A stretch of 37,067 nt of DNA from Lutibacter sp. B1 (GCF_012524075.1 NZ_JAAZUI010000026.1:1-37067), one strand, 5' to 3'; shown: positions 9,214-16,782, counted from the first letter of the stretch. Translations and numbers: made by a program. Notes: generated by a model from the sequence alone, not told the origin.

Positions 9214-9978
9214 TTATTTACGTATAGATTTTACAAATTCAGCTATTTTATTTGTTCCATTTTCATTCAAATGTTTGATAAATGCCGAACCAATAATAGC
9301 TCCTTTAGCATATTTGGTAGCTTGCTGGAAAGTTTCAGCATTTGAAATTCCAAAACCAATAATTTGGGGAGATTTCAAATTCATAGCTCCAATACGTTCA
9401 AAATATTCATTTTGAGTATTTCCAAAGGTGTTTTGTGTTCCTGTAACACTTGCTGAACTTACCATATAAATAAACCCGTTTGAAATTTCATCAATAAAAC
9501 GAATACGTTCACCGGAAGTTTGTGGTGTAATTAAAAACACATTGATTAAATTGTACTTATCAAAAATAGCTTTGTAATTCTCATTGTATTCTTTTACCGG
9601 TAAATCAGGAATAATTAAACCATCTATTCCAATTTCAGCACATTTTTTACAGAAGGCTTCAACTCCATACTGCATCATTGGGTTAAAATAACCCATAATT
9701 ACCAACGGAATACTCACAGTTTTTCGAATATTTTTTAATTGTTCAAATAAAATTTCCGTAGTCATTCCATTCTTTAATGCTATTGTTGAACTCTCCTGAA
9801 TTGTTGGTCCGTCAGCTAACGGATCGCTAAAAGGCAAGCCAATTTCTATAAAATCAACGCCACTTTTTTCTAAATCTTGAATAATAGAAACAGTATTATT
9901 TAGTTTTGGATATCCAGCTGTAAAATAGATTGATAACAGCTTTTTAGTTGACTGTAATTTTTGGTTTATTCTGTTCAT
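9214..9978 (-). CDS. trpA: Tryptophan synthase alpha chain
   Basis: Cleaves indole-3-glycerol phosphate to indole and glyceraldehyde 3-phosphate; indole passes through a tunnel to TrpB. The motif IEIGLPFSDPLADGP carries the catalytic Glu45 and Asp56. FLITPQTSGERI and GFGISNAE form the phosphate-binding part. The length of 254 residues is normal. It is the last gene of the trp operon. It is separated from trpB by about 370 bases that hold a GIY-YIG gene and two palindromic repeats, whereas trpB and trpA are normally adjacent. Expression should follow the trpE-proximal attenuator. Confidence 0.97.
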   Translation of the reverse strand: MNRINQKLQSTKKLLSIYFTAGYPKLNNTVSIIQDLEKSGVDFIEIGLPFSDPLADGPTIQESSTIALKNGMTTEILFEQLKNIRKTVSIPLVIMGYFNPMMQYGVEAFCKKCAEIGIDGLIIPDLPVKEYNENYKAIFDKYNLINVFLITPQTSGERIRFIDEISNGFIYMVSSASVTGTQNTFGNTQNEYFERIGAMNLKSPQIIGFGISNAETFQQATKYAKGAIIGSAFIKHLNENGTNKIAEFVKSIRK

Positions 9979-10000
9979 TTTTATGTCATTTTGAATTTTT

Positions 10001-10032
10001 CGTCACCCTGAACTTGTTTCAGGGTCTCATCA
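10001..10032. repeat. Dispersed palindromic repeat, copy 2 (left bracket of GIY-YIG gene)
   Basis: Starts CGTCACCCTGAAC and ends AGGGTCTCATCA: ACCCTGAA pairs with TTCAGGGT around a short loop. It matches, in inverted orientation, the repeat at 10316-10343 on the other side of the GIY-YIG gene. The stop codon of that gene (10030-10032) falls within the repeat edge. Confidence 0.85.
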
Positions 10033-10308
10033 TAATTCTATTGTTTTTAATTTTGGATTCTTCTCTTTTATTAAATTGATTTTCCAATCTTTATGCCAAT
10101 TCTTTAATTGTTTTTCCCTCTTTATTGCTTGGTTAATATCTAAATACTCTTCAAAATAAATTAAATCTGTAACATTATATTTAGAAGTAAATTTAGAACC
10201 TCTTTTTTCTAAATGATTCACAATCCTTCTATTTATATTACCCGTAACACCAATATAAAATGTAGTTCTATATTTATTTGTTAATATGTAAACATAACTA
10301 TGCTTCAT
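10030..10308 (-). CDS. Single-domain GIY-YIG (URI) nuclease family protein
   Basis: A 92-residue protein that is little more than the GIY-YIG catalytic domain. YVYILTNKYRTTFYIGVTGN gives the Tyr...Tyr-Ile-Gly core, followed by the conserved Arg in NRRIVNHL. EEYLDINQAIKREKQLKNW carries the usual Glu and basic helix. No UvrC, T5orf172 or other added domain is present. Such stand-alone proteins are common in Bacteroidota and their role is unclear. It splits trpB from trpA and is bracketed by inverted copies of one palindrome, so it looks like a mobile passenger rather than a trp gene. Start: ATG at 10308; a TTG one codon upstream (10311) is also open. Confidence 0.85.
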   Translation of the reverse strand: MKHSYVYILTNKYRTTFYIGVTGNINRRIVNHLEKRGSKFTSKYNVTDLIYFEEYLDINQAIKREKQLKNWHKDWKINLIKEKNPKLKTIEL

Positions 10309-10315
10309 CAATTAT

Positions 10316-10343
10316 GAGATGCTGAAACAAGTTCAGCATGACG
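10316..10343. repeat. Dispersed palindromic repeat, copy 3 (right bracket of GIY-YIG gene)
   Basis: Begins GAGATGCTGAAACAAG and ends AGCATGACG. ATGCTGAA pairs with TTCAGCAT. Its reverse complement matches copy 2, with paired base changes that keep the stem (CCC/GGG there, TGC/GCA-type here). It lies only a few bases outside the start of the GIY-YIG gene. Confidence 0.85.
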
Positions 10344-10351
10344 ATTCGATT

Positions 10352-11533
10352 TTACAACCTAAAATATTTAATATACGTATCTAAATCTTTATCACCTCTT
10401 CCTGATAAATTTAATACCACAACATCATCTTCTTTAAACTTTTTCATGTTGAAAACCGCCAATGCGTGTGAGCTTTCTATCGCCGGAATAATACCTTCCA
10501 ACTTACATAATTCTAATCCGGCTTGCATCGCTTCATCATCTGTAATTGAAATAAATTCAGCTCGTTTACTTTTGCACAAATGTGCGTGTAACGGGCCAAC
10601 TCCCGGATAATCTAAACCTGCAGAAATTGAATACGGCTCCGTAATTTGACCATCTTTAGTTTGCATTAACAATGTTCTGCTTCCGTGAATAATCCCTTCT
10701 TTTCCCAAAACGCTTGTTGCTGCACTTTCACCTGAATCTACACCTAACCCTGCAGCTTCAACAGCTATTAATTGTACACTTTCTTCATCTAAATAATGAT
10801 AAAAAGCACCAGCGGCATTACTACCTCCACCAACACAAGCAATTACATAATCGGGATTTTCGGTATTTTCTTTCTCCAATAATTGTGTTTTAATTTCTTC
10901 TGAAATTACCGATTGAAAACGCGCAACCATATCAGGATACGGATGCGGTCCAACCACCGAACCAATTATATAATGTGTATCTACCGGATTGTTAATCCAA
11001 TCTCTTATAGCCTCATTTGTAGCATCTTTTAGCGTTCTACTACCTGATAAAGCGGGTACAACTTTTGCGCCTAACATTTTCATACGAGCTACATTTGGTG
11101 CTTGACGTGCAATATCAATTTCACCCATATAAACAATACACTCAAGCCCCATTAAAGCACAAACCGTAGCTGTTGCTACACCATGTTGTCCAGCACCTGT
11201 TTCAGCAATAATTCTTGTTTTACCTAAACGCTTTGCCATTAAAATTTGCCCAATAGTATTATTTACTTTATGTGCGCCTGTATGGCATAAATCTTCTCGT
11301 TTTAAGTAAATTTTGGTATTATATTTTTCTGACAATCGCTTGGCAAAATACAATGGTGTTGGGCGCCCCACATATTCTTTTAATAATGATTTAAACTCCT
11401 TTTGGAAAGAAGCTTCTTGCATTATTGTTACATATTTTTGACGTAATTCTTCTACATTAGGGTAGAGCATTTCCGGAATATAAGCACCTCCAAATTCTCC
11501 GTAATAACCATTTTCATCTACAAAATAACTCAT
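10352..11533 (-). CDS. trpB: Tryptophan synthase beta chain
   Basis: PLP enzyme that joins indole and L-serine to give tryptophan. The PLP lysine is Lys89 in [24 protein letters not shown] binds the substrate carboxylate, and [10 protein letters not shown] is the cofactor phosphate loop. The length of 393 residues is typical of the TrpB1 type that works with TrpA. The start overlaps the end of trpF by 4 bases, which fits translational coupling. Part of the minus-strand trp operon. Confidence 0.98.
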   Translation of the reverse strand: MSYFVDENGYYGEFGGAYIPEMLYPNVEELRQKYVTIMQEASFQKEFKSLLKEYVGRPTPLYFAKRLSEKYNTKIYLKREDLCHTGAHKVNNTIGQILMAKRLGKTRIIAETGAGQHGVATATVCALMGLECIVYMGEIDIARQAPNVARMKMLGAKVVPALSGSRTLKDATNEAIRDWINNPVDTHYIIGSVVGPHPYPDMVARFQSVISEEIKTQLLEKENTENPDYVIACVGGGSNAAGAFYHYLDEESVQLIAVEAAGLGVDSGESAATSVLGKEGIIHGSRTLLMQTKDGQITEPYSISAGLDYPGVGPLHAHLCKSKRAEFISITDDEAMQAGLELCKLEGIIPAIESSHALAVFNMKKFKEDDVVVLNLSGRGDKDLDTYIKYFRL

Positions 11534-12171
11534 TTTAAGTTGTTTTTAAATTCTTTTATATCTTCTAAATTTTTTAATCCGGGTTCAATTTCAAAACCAC
11601 TATTTATATCTATACCAATACATCGTTTAGATTCGTGCCTCCGCAGGAATGACAAAATTTGTTTAACATCATTTTTAGCAATACCTCCACTTAATAAAAA
11701 AGGAGTTTCACCCTTATAATTTTGAAGTATATTCCAATTAAATTTTACTCCATTACCTCCATAATTTTCACCTTTTGTGTCGAATAAAAAATACTTACAG
11801 TAAATATTATAAGGAATTGTAGCACTAAAATTAAATTTCTCATCAACAGAAAAAGCTTTAATGATTTCAAATGAATGAGATTCTGAAATAAGTTCAGAAT
11901 GACGTAATTCACGACAATATTCAGGAGATTCCGAACCATGTAATTGCACTAAGTTTAATTGAAACTTATTTATTTTATCAATAACATTTTCAATACTTTC
12001 ATTAACAAAAACCCCTACTTTTTTAGTTTTTTTAGGAAAATCAATTTGAGGAATATCTTTAATAAACCTTTTGGATTTTTCGTAAAAAATAAAGCCAATA
12101 AAATCGGGTTTTAATACTAATAAATTTGAAATATTTTCAATATCCCGCATTCCGCAAACTTTAATTTTCAT
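11530..12171 (-). CDS. trpF: Phosphoribosylanthranilate isomerase with two repeat-derived insertions
   Basis: Isomerises N-(5-phosphoribosyl)anthranilate in the third step of Trp synthesis. KVCGMR holds the catalytic Cys6, [14 protein letters not shown] holds the catalytic Asp131, and FLLSGGI and GIDINSGFE form the phosphate site. It has 213 residues, slightly longer than usual. Two segments look foreign: [10 protein letters not shown] (about 90-99), read exactly from the palindrome at 11874-11904, and LSFLRRHES (about 173-181), read from the palindrome at 11630-11657. Both stay in frame and fall between core elements of the barrel, so the enzyme may still work. Spacing to trpC is 1 base, and the 3' end overlaps trpB by 4 bases. 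Confidence 0.95.
   Translation of the reverse strand: MKIKVCGMRDIENISNLLVLKPDFIGFIFYEKSKRFIKDIPQIDFPKKTKKVGVFVNESIENVIDKINKFQLNLVQLHGSESPEYCRELRHSELISESHSFEIIKAFSVDEKFNFSATIPYNIYCKYFLFDTKGENYGGNGVKFNWNILQNYKGETPFLLSGGIAKNDVKQILSFLRRHESKRCIGIDINSGFEIEPGLKNLEDIKEFKNNLK
11630..11657. repeat. Palindromic repeat, copy 4, inside trpF
   Basis: The plus-strand run from GATTCGTGCCTCCGC to AGGAATGACAAAAT differs from copy 1 at about two positions over 24 bases. It lies within the trpF reading frame and is translated as about nine residues before the conserved [10 protein letters not shown] segment. The stem is slightly degraded compared with the intergenic copy. Confidence 0.8.
11874..11904. repeat. 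Palindromic repeat, copy 5, inside trpF
   Basis: The core GAGATTCTGAAATAAG...CAGAATGACG matches copy 3 with three base differences over 28 bases, two of which are a compensating pair that keeps the stem. It is read in frame in trpF as [10 protein letters not shown]. This is direct sequence evidence for a mobile palindrome that entered a coding region without breaking the frame. Confidence 0.88.
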
Positions 12172-12172
12172 T

Positions 12173-12958
12173 TTACATAATTTGGTTGATAAATTCTTTA
12201 CAAGCTAACCCCGGATTTTCAGTTTTCATAAAATTTTCACCAATTAAAAAACCTTGAAAACCATATTCTTTTAATCCTGTTATTATTCGCGGATCACTTA
12301 TACCACTTTCTGAAACTTTAATGCATGAATCAGGAATTTGAGCAACCAATTCAATTGAGTGTTCCAAATCTACCTGAAAGGTTTTTAAATTTCGGTTATT
12401 GATTCCTATAATTTTATGATCTAGCTCTATTTTATCCAATTCTTCTTTGCTGTGAACTTCATATAAAACTTCCAATCCTAAACCTTCAGCTAATTTTCCG
12501 TAATTTTTAAGTTCTTCTTTTGTTAAACAAGCAGCAATTAGCAATATTACATCGGCACCAATAGCTTTAGCTTCAACAATTTGAAAACCATCAACTATAA
12601 AATCTTTACGCAAAATAGGCGTAGTTTTATTTATTTCACGCGCTTGAATTAGATCAATTATACTTCCTCCAAAAAATTCCAAATCGGTTAAAATAGATTG
12701 CGCTGCTACATTTGCACTTAAATAATCTTGTGTAACTTCAACAATGGTTGCTTTATCGTTAATAATCCCTTTTGAAGGAGATTTGCGCTTATATTCAGCT
12801 ATAATTCCAGTTGAATTTAGAGAAGTTAATGCCTTTTTTAAAGAAATTGGTGTACGTTTAAAATTAGGGCTTTTCACTAATTTTTCAACAGTAACTTCTT
12901 GCTTTAATTTAGCTACTTCAAGCTTTTTATATGCTATTATTTTATCTAAAATATTCAT
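12173..12958 (-). CDS. trpC: Indole-3-glycerol-phosphate synthase
   Basis: Closes the indole ring in the fourth step of Trp synthesis. Conserved elements in order: IIAEYKRKSPSKG (catalytic Lys and phosphate contacts), PILRKDFIVD (catalytic Lys), LLIAACL, EVHSKEEL (catalytic Glu), GINNRNL and VSESGI. The length of 261 residues is normal and the protein is not fused to TrpF, which is the next gene 1 base away. Upstream, between trpD and trpC, a broken four-helix-bundle gene has been inserted. Confidence 0.97.
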   Translation of the reverse strand: MNILDKIIAYKKLEVAKLKQEVTVEKLVKSPNFKRTPISLKKALTSLNSTGIIAEYKRKSPSKGIINDKATIVEVTQDYLSANVAAQSILTDLEFFGGSIIDLIQAREINKTTPILRKDFIVDGFQIVEAKAIGADVILLIAACLTKEELKNYGKLAEGLGLEVLYEVHSKEELDKIELDHKIIGINNRNLKTFQVDLEHSIELVAQIPDSCIKVSESGISDPRIITGLKEYGFQGFLIGENFMKTENPGLACKEFINQIM

Positions 12959-12976
12959 AAATAATTATAAATTTTT

Positions 12977-12996
12977 CAATTACGAATTACGAATTG
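12977..12996. repeat. AATTCGTAATT-type repeat, left flank of the four-helix-bundle gene
   Basis: Tandem, nearly palindromic CAATTACGAATTACGAATTG. Its AATTACGAATT unit recurs inverted (AATTCGTAATT) at 13341-13351 on the other side of the four-helix-bundle gene, so the gene is bracketed by a short inverted repeat. Confidence 0.6.
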
Positions 12997-13330
12997 TTTT
13001 TTGTATACTTCCAATAATTTTTAATATTTCTTCTACGTCTGCCAAATACGATTTACTCTTTTCTTAAGTCAAATAATTCATATCTGTTAAAAGTCTAATC
13101 CAATAATGAGTTTCTCTTGCTTCTTTATAAGATATTGATAGCTTAGCAAAAAAGTCTTTTCTACTTTGACCTCCAATAGCTTCTTCTATATTAGCACCTA
13201 TCGATGTTCCCGACCTAAGTAATTGTTTACTTAAAATAAATTCTTTTTTTTCTTCACTCAAAAACTTATAAAGTTCTACAATACGAATTGCAAAATCATA
13301 ACTTTTTATTTGAATAATATTCTCTTTCAT
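12980..13330 (-). pseudogene. Four-helix-bundle (23S rRNA intervening-sequence, S23/IVP family) gene with internal stop
   Basis: The first 88 residues match the family of small four-helix-bundle proteins first noted in 23S rRNA intervening sequences. Typical motifs are LLRSGTSIGANIEEAIGGQSRKDFFAKL and KEARETHYWIRLL. A TAA at 13064-13066 follows MNYLT. The same frame then continues with EKSKSYLADVEEILKIIGSI and ends at 12980-12982, giving about 115 residues with the normal family C-terminus. A single nonsense change thus cuts off helix 4. Family members may bind nucleic acid, but the function is not established. It sits between trpD and trpC, flanked by short inverted AT-rich repeats, which suggests it is an insertion. 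A read error at 13064 would be the alternative explanation. Confidence 0.85.
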
Positions 13331-13340
13331 CTCAATTTAA

Positions 13341-13365
13341 AATTCGTAATTTCTAATTAGAAATT
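13341..13365. repeat. AATTCGTAATT unit plus 18-base perfect palindrome at trpD end
   Basis: AATTCGTAATT at 13341-13351 overlaps a perfect palindrome AATTTCTAATTAGAAATT at 13348-13365. The palindrome contains the trpD stop codon. It is the right-hand flank of the four-helix-bundle gene and may mark an insertion junction or act as an mRNA hairpin. Confidence 0.6.
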
Positions 13366-14342
13366 AATTTTTGTAAACATTTTTTAGCTTTTAATCCAAA
13401 TAACGAGTCTTTTGCTTCTTCAAATGCTGTTTCAAAAGATTTGTTTTTATCGATAGTCATTAAAGCATACACTGCATTTGTTAATACTACATTGTTTTGC
13501 TCTTCGGTTCCTTCTCCATTTAAAATGGCAATAAATATAATTGCCGATTCTTGTACTGTTTCTCCACCAAAAATATCTGATTGCAACAACCTTTCTAAAC
13601 CTAAATCTTCCGGTGTAATTAATTGCTCGCTTTCTTTTGTAAACAGCTTAAATGCACTTGTTAATGAAATTTCATCGTACCCATCTAAGCTATAAACTAT
13701 TCCGTAATTTTTTGAAGTTTCTTGCAATAAATAATTGTAAACTCTTGCAACTTCCAAATTAAAAACACCTACCATTTGATTTTGTGGCTCACTCGGATTT
13801 ACCAAAGGACCTAACATATTAAAAAAGGTTTTCATGCCTAGTTCTTTACGAATTGGACCGGCAGCTTTCATTGCAGGATGAAATAACGGTGCGTGTAAAA
13901 AACAAATATTGGCTTTGTCTATTTGCTTTTGCAGCGTAGCCTCATCATTGGTAAATTTATATCCCATAAACTCTAACATATTTGAAGAACCACTTACGGA
14001 TGAAACTCCATAATTACCGTGTTTTGCTACTTTATTTCCTGTACCTGCAACTATAAATGATGTTAAAGTTGAAATATTAAACGTGTTTTTACCATCGCCA
14101 CCAGTTCCACATAAATCGATAGTATTGAAATCTGATAAATCAATTTTCACTGCTAAATCTAACAATGCTTCTCTAAAACCTGCCAACTCATTTACTGAAA
14201 TAGGACGCATTAAATACACCGTTAAAAACGATGCCATTTGCGATGCGTTATAACTATTAGCTGCTAATTTAGTTAGTACATCTCTCGCTTCTAATTTGGT
14301 TAATCGTTGTTGTTCAAATAATTTGTTTAGTATATTCTTCAT
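13353..14342 (-). CDS. trpD: Anthranilate phosphoribosyltransferase
   Basis: Transfers phosphoribose from PRPP to anthranilate, step two of Trp synthesis. DLCGTGGDGKNTFNIST is the PRPP/Mg loop, and KHGNYGVSSVSGSSNMLEFMG and HPAMK with GPIRKELGMKTFFNMLGPLVNP are the other active-site segments. The length of 329 residues is normal. It is not fused to trpG, which lies upstream across a 143-base gap filled with two palindromic repeats. Confidence 0.97.
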   Translation of the reverse strand: MKNILNKLFEQQRLTKLEARDVLTKLAANSYNASQMASFLTVYLMRPISVNELAGFREALLDLAVKIDLSDFNTIDLCGTGGDGKNTFNISTLTSFIVAGTGNKVAKHGNYGVSSVSGSSNMLEFMGYKFTNDEATLQKQIDKANICFLHAPLFHPAMKAAGPIRKELGMKTFFNMLGPLVNPSEPQNQMVGVFNLEVARVYNYLLQETSKNYGIVYSLDGYDEISLTSAFKLFTKESEQLITPEDLGLERLLQSDIFGGETVQESAIIFIAILNGEGTEEQNNVVLTNAVYALMTIDKNKSFETAFEEAKDSLFGLKAKKCLQKLISN

Positions 14343-14370
14343 TTTCTTTAAATTGGAAAGATTATTTTTA

Positions 14371-14394
14371 GATTCCTGCCTTCTCAGGAATGAC
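14371..14394. repeat. Palindromic repeat, copy 6 (trpG-trpD gap)
   Basis: GATTCCTGCCTTCTCAGG then AATGAC is the same element as copy 1 with slight changes. The stem ATTCCTG/CAGGAAT is kept. Confidence 0.8.
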
Positions 14395-14437
14395 TTGTTT
14401 TTGTGATTGAAGTAAGGGAAGTTACTTTAAAGTTTCA

Positions 14438-14459
14438 CTTCGACTCCGCTCAGTGACCA
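14438..14459. repeat. Palindromic repeat, copy 7 (CTTCGACTCCGCTCAG type)
   Basis: CACTTCGACTCCGCTCAGTG shows the short inverted CACT/AGTG ends and a TCGACTCCGCTC core. It is a different core from copies 1-6 but lies in the same gap as copy 6 and is related in core to the element at 15194-15233. Confidence 0.6.
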
Positions 14460-14485
14460 CAACTTCTGCTTCACTCAATAGTCAA

Positions 14486-15061
14486 CTACTTATTTGCTTC
14501 TATAAAATTCCTAATAATTTGTTCTCCTAATGGTGTTAAAATTGACTCTGGGTGATATTGTACTGCACTTACATTGTATTTTTTATGCTGAAGCGACATT
14601 ATTGCTCCGTTTTCATCTTCAGAAGTTATTTCTAACTCCTGAGGAAAATCTTTTGATGCTGCTATCCACGAATGATAACGCGCTGCTTCAAATTCGGTTG
14701 GTAAACCTTTATAAATTATAGCGTCACTTTTGGTAACTTTCATTGTAGTTGCTACTCCGTGAAAAACGGAATCTAAATTTTCTAACGATCCTCCAAAAAC
14801 CTCCGTAATTGCTTGCAAACCTAAGCATACTCCAAAAATTGGTTTTGTTGGTGCGTAGATTTTTATTACTTCTTTTAAAATACCTGCTTCATCAGGTATT
14901 CCCGGTCCGGGTGAAAGAACTATAATATCGTACTCATTTACGGCCTCAATACTTATTTCATCATTTCTAAATACTGCAGGATATTCTCCTGTAATATCTT
15001 CAATCATATGTACCAAATTATAGGTAAATGAATCGTAATTGTCTAAAACTAATATTTTCAT
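14486..15061 (-). CDS. trpG: Anthranilate synthase component II (glutamine amidotransferase)
   Basis: Supplies ammonia from glutamine to TrpE. It is a class I amidotransferase: LDNYDSFTYNL at the N-terminus, LSPGPG oxyanion loop, FGVCLGLQ with the nucleophile Cys79, and the late His-x-Glu in VQYHPES. The length of 191 residues is normal for a stand-alone subunit. In some bacteria such a protein also serves folate synthesis (PabA); its place next to trpE and trpD points to Trp. It is separated from trpE by 180 bases of repeats. Confidence 0.96.
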   Translation of the reverse strand: MKILVLDNYDSFTYNLVHMIEDITGEYPAVFRNDEISIEAVNEYDIIVLSPGPGIPDEAGILKEVIKIYAPTKPIFGVCLGLQAITEVFGGSLENLDSVFHGVATTMKVTKSDAIIYKGLPTEFEAARYHSWIAASKDFPQELEITSEDENGAIMSLQHKKYNVSAVQYHPESILTPLGEQIIRNFIEANK

Positions 15062-15067
15062 AATCTT

Positions 15068-15233
15068 AACCTTCTCTACGGAAGGGATTTTTTATTTATT
15101 TTTTTAATTATCAATTGTTCGCGTTAGGGATTGCAGCTTTGTTTGAGCTCTTTTTGTTTAAAAAACAAAAAAGCGAGTGCGAAAAGCCCGACCTTTATTT
15201 GTCTCTCGACTCAGCTCGAGATGACAAATAAAG
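15068..15233. repeat. Cluster of three palindromic elements in the trpE-trpG gap
   Basis: Three structures fill this gap. At 15070-15085, CCTTC and GAAGG form a small hairpin followed on the plus strand by a T-rich run. At 15119-15193 lies a longer element running from GCGTTAGGGATTGCAGC to AAAGCCCGACC, with an inner hairpin of GCTCTTTTTGTTT against AAACAAAAAAGC. At 15194-15233, CTTTATTTGTC and GACAAATAAAG enclose TCTCGACTCAGCTCGAGA. All would be transcribed inside the trp mRNA and fold. No coding sequence is seen. Confidence 0.75.
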
Positions 15234-15241
15234 GGAACGCC

Positions 15242-16633
15242 CTAAATATTTTCTGCCAATAACAACGCTTTTTTTAACGCTGCTAATTTGTTATTTACCT
15301 CTTGCAACTCTCCTTCTTCGCTTGAATTGATTACAATTCCAGCTCCTGCCTGATAATACAGCGTATTTTGTTTGCTTACAAACGAACGTATGGCAATTGC
15401 CAAATTAACCGTATTATTTAACCCAATAAAACCAACGGCACCGCCGTAAAATCCACGTGTTTGGTTCTCGTAAGTATCAATTAACTCCATTGCTTTAAAC
15501 TTTGGTGCGCCGCTTAATGTACCAGCAGGAAACGTATCTCCAACAATTTCAATAGCTTTTCCTTTTGGTTTTCCCTGAACGGTTGATACCAAGTGAATTA
15601 CGTGACTAAAATATTGAACTTCTTTAAACACCTCAACGGTTACATTACTTGCGTGTTTACTTAAATCGTTACGCGCTAAATCTACCAACATTACATGCTC
15701 TGCGTTTTCTTTTTTGTCTTTTGACAGTTTATCACCCAATTGTAAATCTTTAGTTATATCGCCTGTACGCCTGAACGTACCTGCAATTGGATTGATAATG
15801 GCTTTTTCTTCGTCAATTTTAATTTGTGCTTCGGGTGAAGAACCCATGAGTTTAAAACTGCCATAGTCAAAATAAAATAAATAAGGTGAAGGATTTATAG
15901 AACGCAAAGCTCTGTACACATTGAACTCATCTCCTTTAAATTTTTGCTGAAATTGGCGTGATAAAACCAATTGAAAAACATCGCCTCGTTTACAATGACT
16001 TTTTGCTTTTGCTACGTTGTTTTTAAAATCGTCATCCGTACAATTTGAAGATTCTTCTCCTTTTACATTAAATTTATACAAACCGTACGTACGTGCATTG
16101 ATTAATGTTTCAATTTCATGAATTCGAGATTCTGAACCTTCTTCAATATTTTCAATTAAGGTAAGTTCATCATTAAAATGATTGATTGCTATGATGAATT
16201 TGAAAAAACTGAATTGAAAATCGGGTATTTCAGAAGCAGCTTTTTTTGCTTGTAACTTTATGGTTTCAAAATATTGTATGGAATTATAAGATATATAACC
16301 GTAAAAACCATTAAAAGCCTTTATTTCTGAACTACAATCTACATTTAAAGTGTTACTATAATTCTCAAAGATTTCATAAAAATTACCATCTATATTTTTT
16401 TCATCAAGTACTTTGTTTTTATAGTTATAACTGAATTTATTTTGATGGGCTTTTAACGTTACAAGAGGCTCTACGCATATATAGGTAAAGCTTTCTTCTT
16501 TACTATGATAATCGGAACTTTCTAACAACAAACTATTGGCATACTTGTCTCTGATTTTTGAATACATGCCTACCGGTGTAATAGTATCAGCCAACTGTTT
16601 TTTTGAAATTGTTTTAAATTTTAATTTTTCCAT
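15242..16633 (-). CDS. trpE: Anthranilate synthase component I
   Basis: Converts chorismate with ammonia or glutamine to anthranilate, the first committed step. The N-terminal LLLES motif (35-39) is the tryptophan-binding site for feedback inhibition. The C-terminal chorismate-binding domain shows FQLVLSRQF, SPSPYLFYFDYG-like NPSPYLFYFDYG, PIAGTFRRTGD, HVMLVDLARND, FPAGTLSGAPK and AGAGIVINS. The length of 463 residues is typical. First structural gene of the operon, with its ATG just downstream of the attenuator. Two layers of control by Trp are visible: attenuation in the leader and the feedback motif in the enzyme. Confidence 0.97.
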   Translation of the reverse strand: MEKLKFKTISKKQLADTITPVGMYSKIRDKYANSLLLESSDYHSKEESFTYICVEPLVTLKAHQNKFSYNYKNKVLDEKNIDGNFYEIFENYSNTLNVDCSSEIKAFNGFYGYISYNSIQYFETIKLQAKKAASEIPDFQFSFFKFIIAINHFNDELTLIENIEEGSESRIHEIETLINARTYGLYKFNVKGEESSNCTDDDFKNNVAKAKSHCKRGDVFQLVLSRQFQQKFKGDEFNVYRALRSINPSPYLFYFDYGSFKLMGSSPEAQIKIDEEKAIINPIAGTFRRTGDITKDLQLGDKLSKDKKENAEHVMLVDLARNDLSKHASNVTVEVFKEVQYFSHVIHLVSTVQGKPKGKAIEIVGDTFPAGTLSGAPKFKAMELIDTYENQTRGFYGGAVGFIGLNNTVNLAIAIRSFVSKQNTLYYQAGAGIVINSSEEGELQEVNNKLAALKKALLLAENI

Positions 16634-16644
16634 TTTATTGAAAT

Positions 16645-16677
16645 AAAAAAGGACTTACCGCGAGATAAGTCCTTTTT
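16645..16677 (-). terminator. trp attenuator terminator hairpin
   Basis: On the minus strand, AAAAAGGACTTA pairs with TAAGTCCTTTTT (12-base perfect stem) around the 8-base loop TCTCGCGG, followed by a T-run, about 12 bases before the trpE ATG. The loop side (TTATCTCGC) can instead pair with the upstream GCGAGAAGTAA to form an antiterminator. Confidence 0.9.
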
Positions 16678-16736
16678 GTTATATATATTTTGTATTATAA
16701 ATATAGTAGTTACTTCTCGCTTATTGTATAAGAGAG
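16678..16736 (-). promoter_or_regulatory. trp leader pause/antiterminator region
   Basis: On the minus strand, CTC-T-CTTAT pairs with ATAAG-C-GAG around the loop ACA, forming hairpin 1:2, which spans the leader stop codon. The right arm (GCGAGAAG...TAA) can instead pair with TTATCTCGC of the terminator. A ribosome stalled at the three Trp codons would block hairpin 1:2 and so favour the antiterminator. This is the classic attenuation layout. Pairing was read by eye and no energies were computed. Confidence 0.75.
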
Positions 16737-16774
16737 TTCCACCACCAATTCATATTTATTGTATTTTTTTTCAT
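16721..16774 (-). CDS. trpL: trp operon leader peptide
   Basis: A 17-residue ORF, MKKNTINMNWWWNSLIQ, with three consecutive Trp codons (plus-strand CCA at 16739-16747). It ends in TAA inside hairpin 1:2, and the terminator lies about 45 bases downstream, just before trpE. Scarce charged tRNA-Trp would stall ribosomes at the Trp run. The ATG lies only about 8 bases after the promoter's TAAATTTG box, so the mRNA would have a very short or no 5' UTR. Confidence 0.88.
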   Translation of the reverse strand: MKKNTINMNWWWNSLIQ

Positions 16775-16782
16775 TAGAGCAA

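Noticed and set aside
10030-10308. GIY-YIG gene as a UvrC or homing-endonuclease in an intron
   Set aside because: Only the GIY-YIG domain is present, no intron or intein structure surrounds it, and the neighbouring trp genes are intact.
9123-15233. CRISPR array made of the repeated palindromes
   Set aside because: The copies are irregularly spaced, lie in both orientations and in different core types, some are inside genes, and there are no uniform spacers or cas genes.
16645-16677. Terminator hairpin read simply as the end of the upstream antiporter transcript
   Set aside because: A full promoter and a leader ORF with three Trp codons lie between the antiporter stop and the hairpin, and the hairpin has a competing partner sequence, so an attenuator explains more of the sequence.
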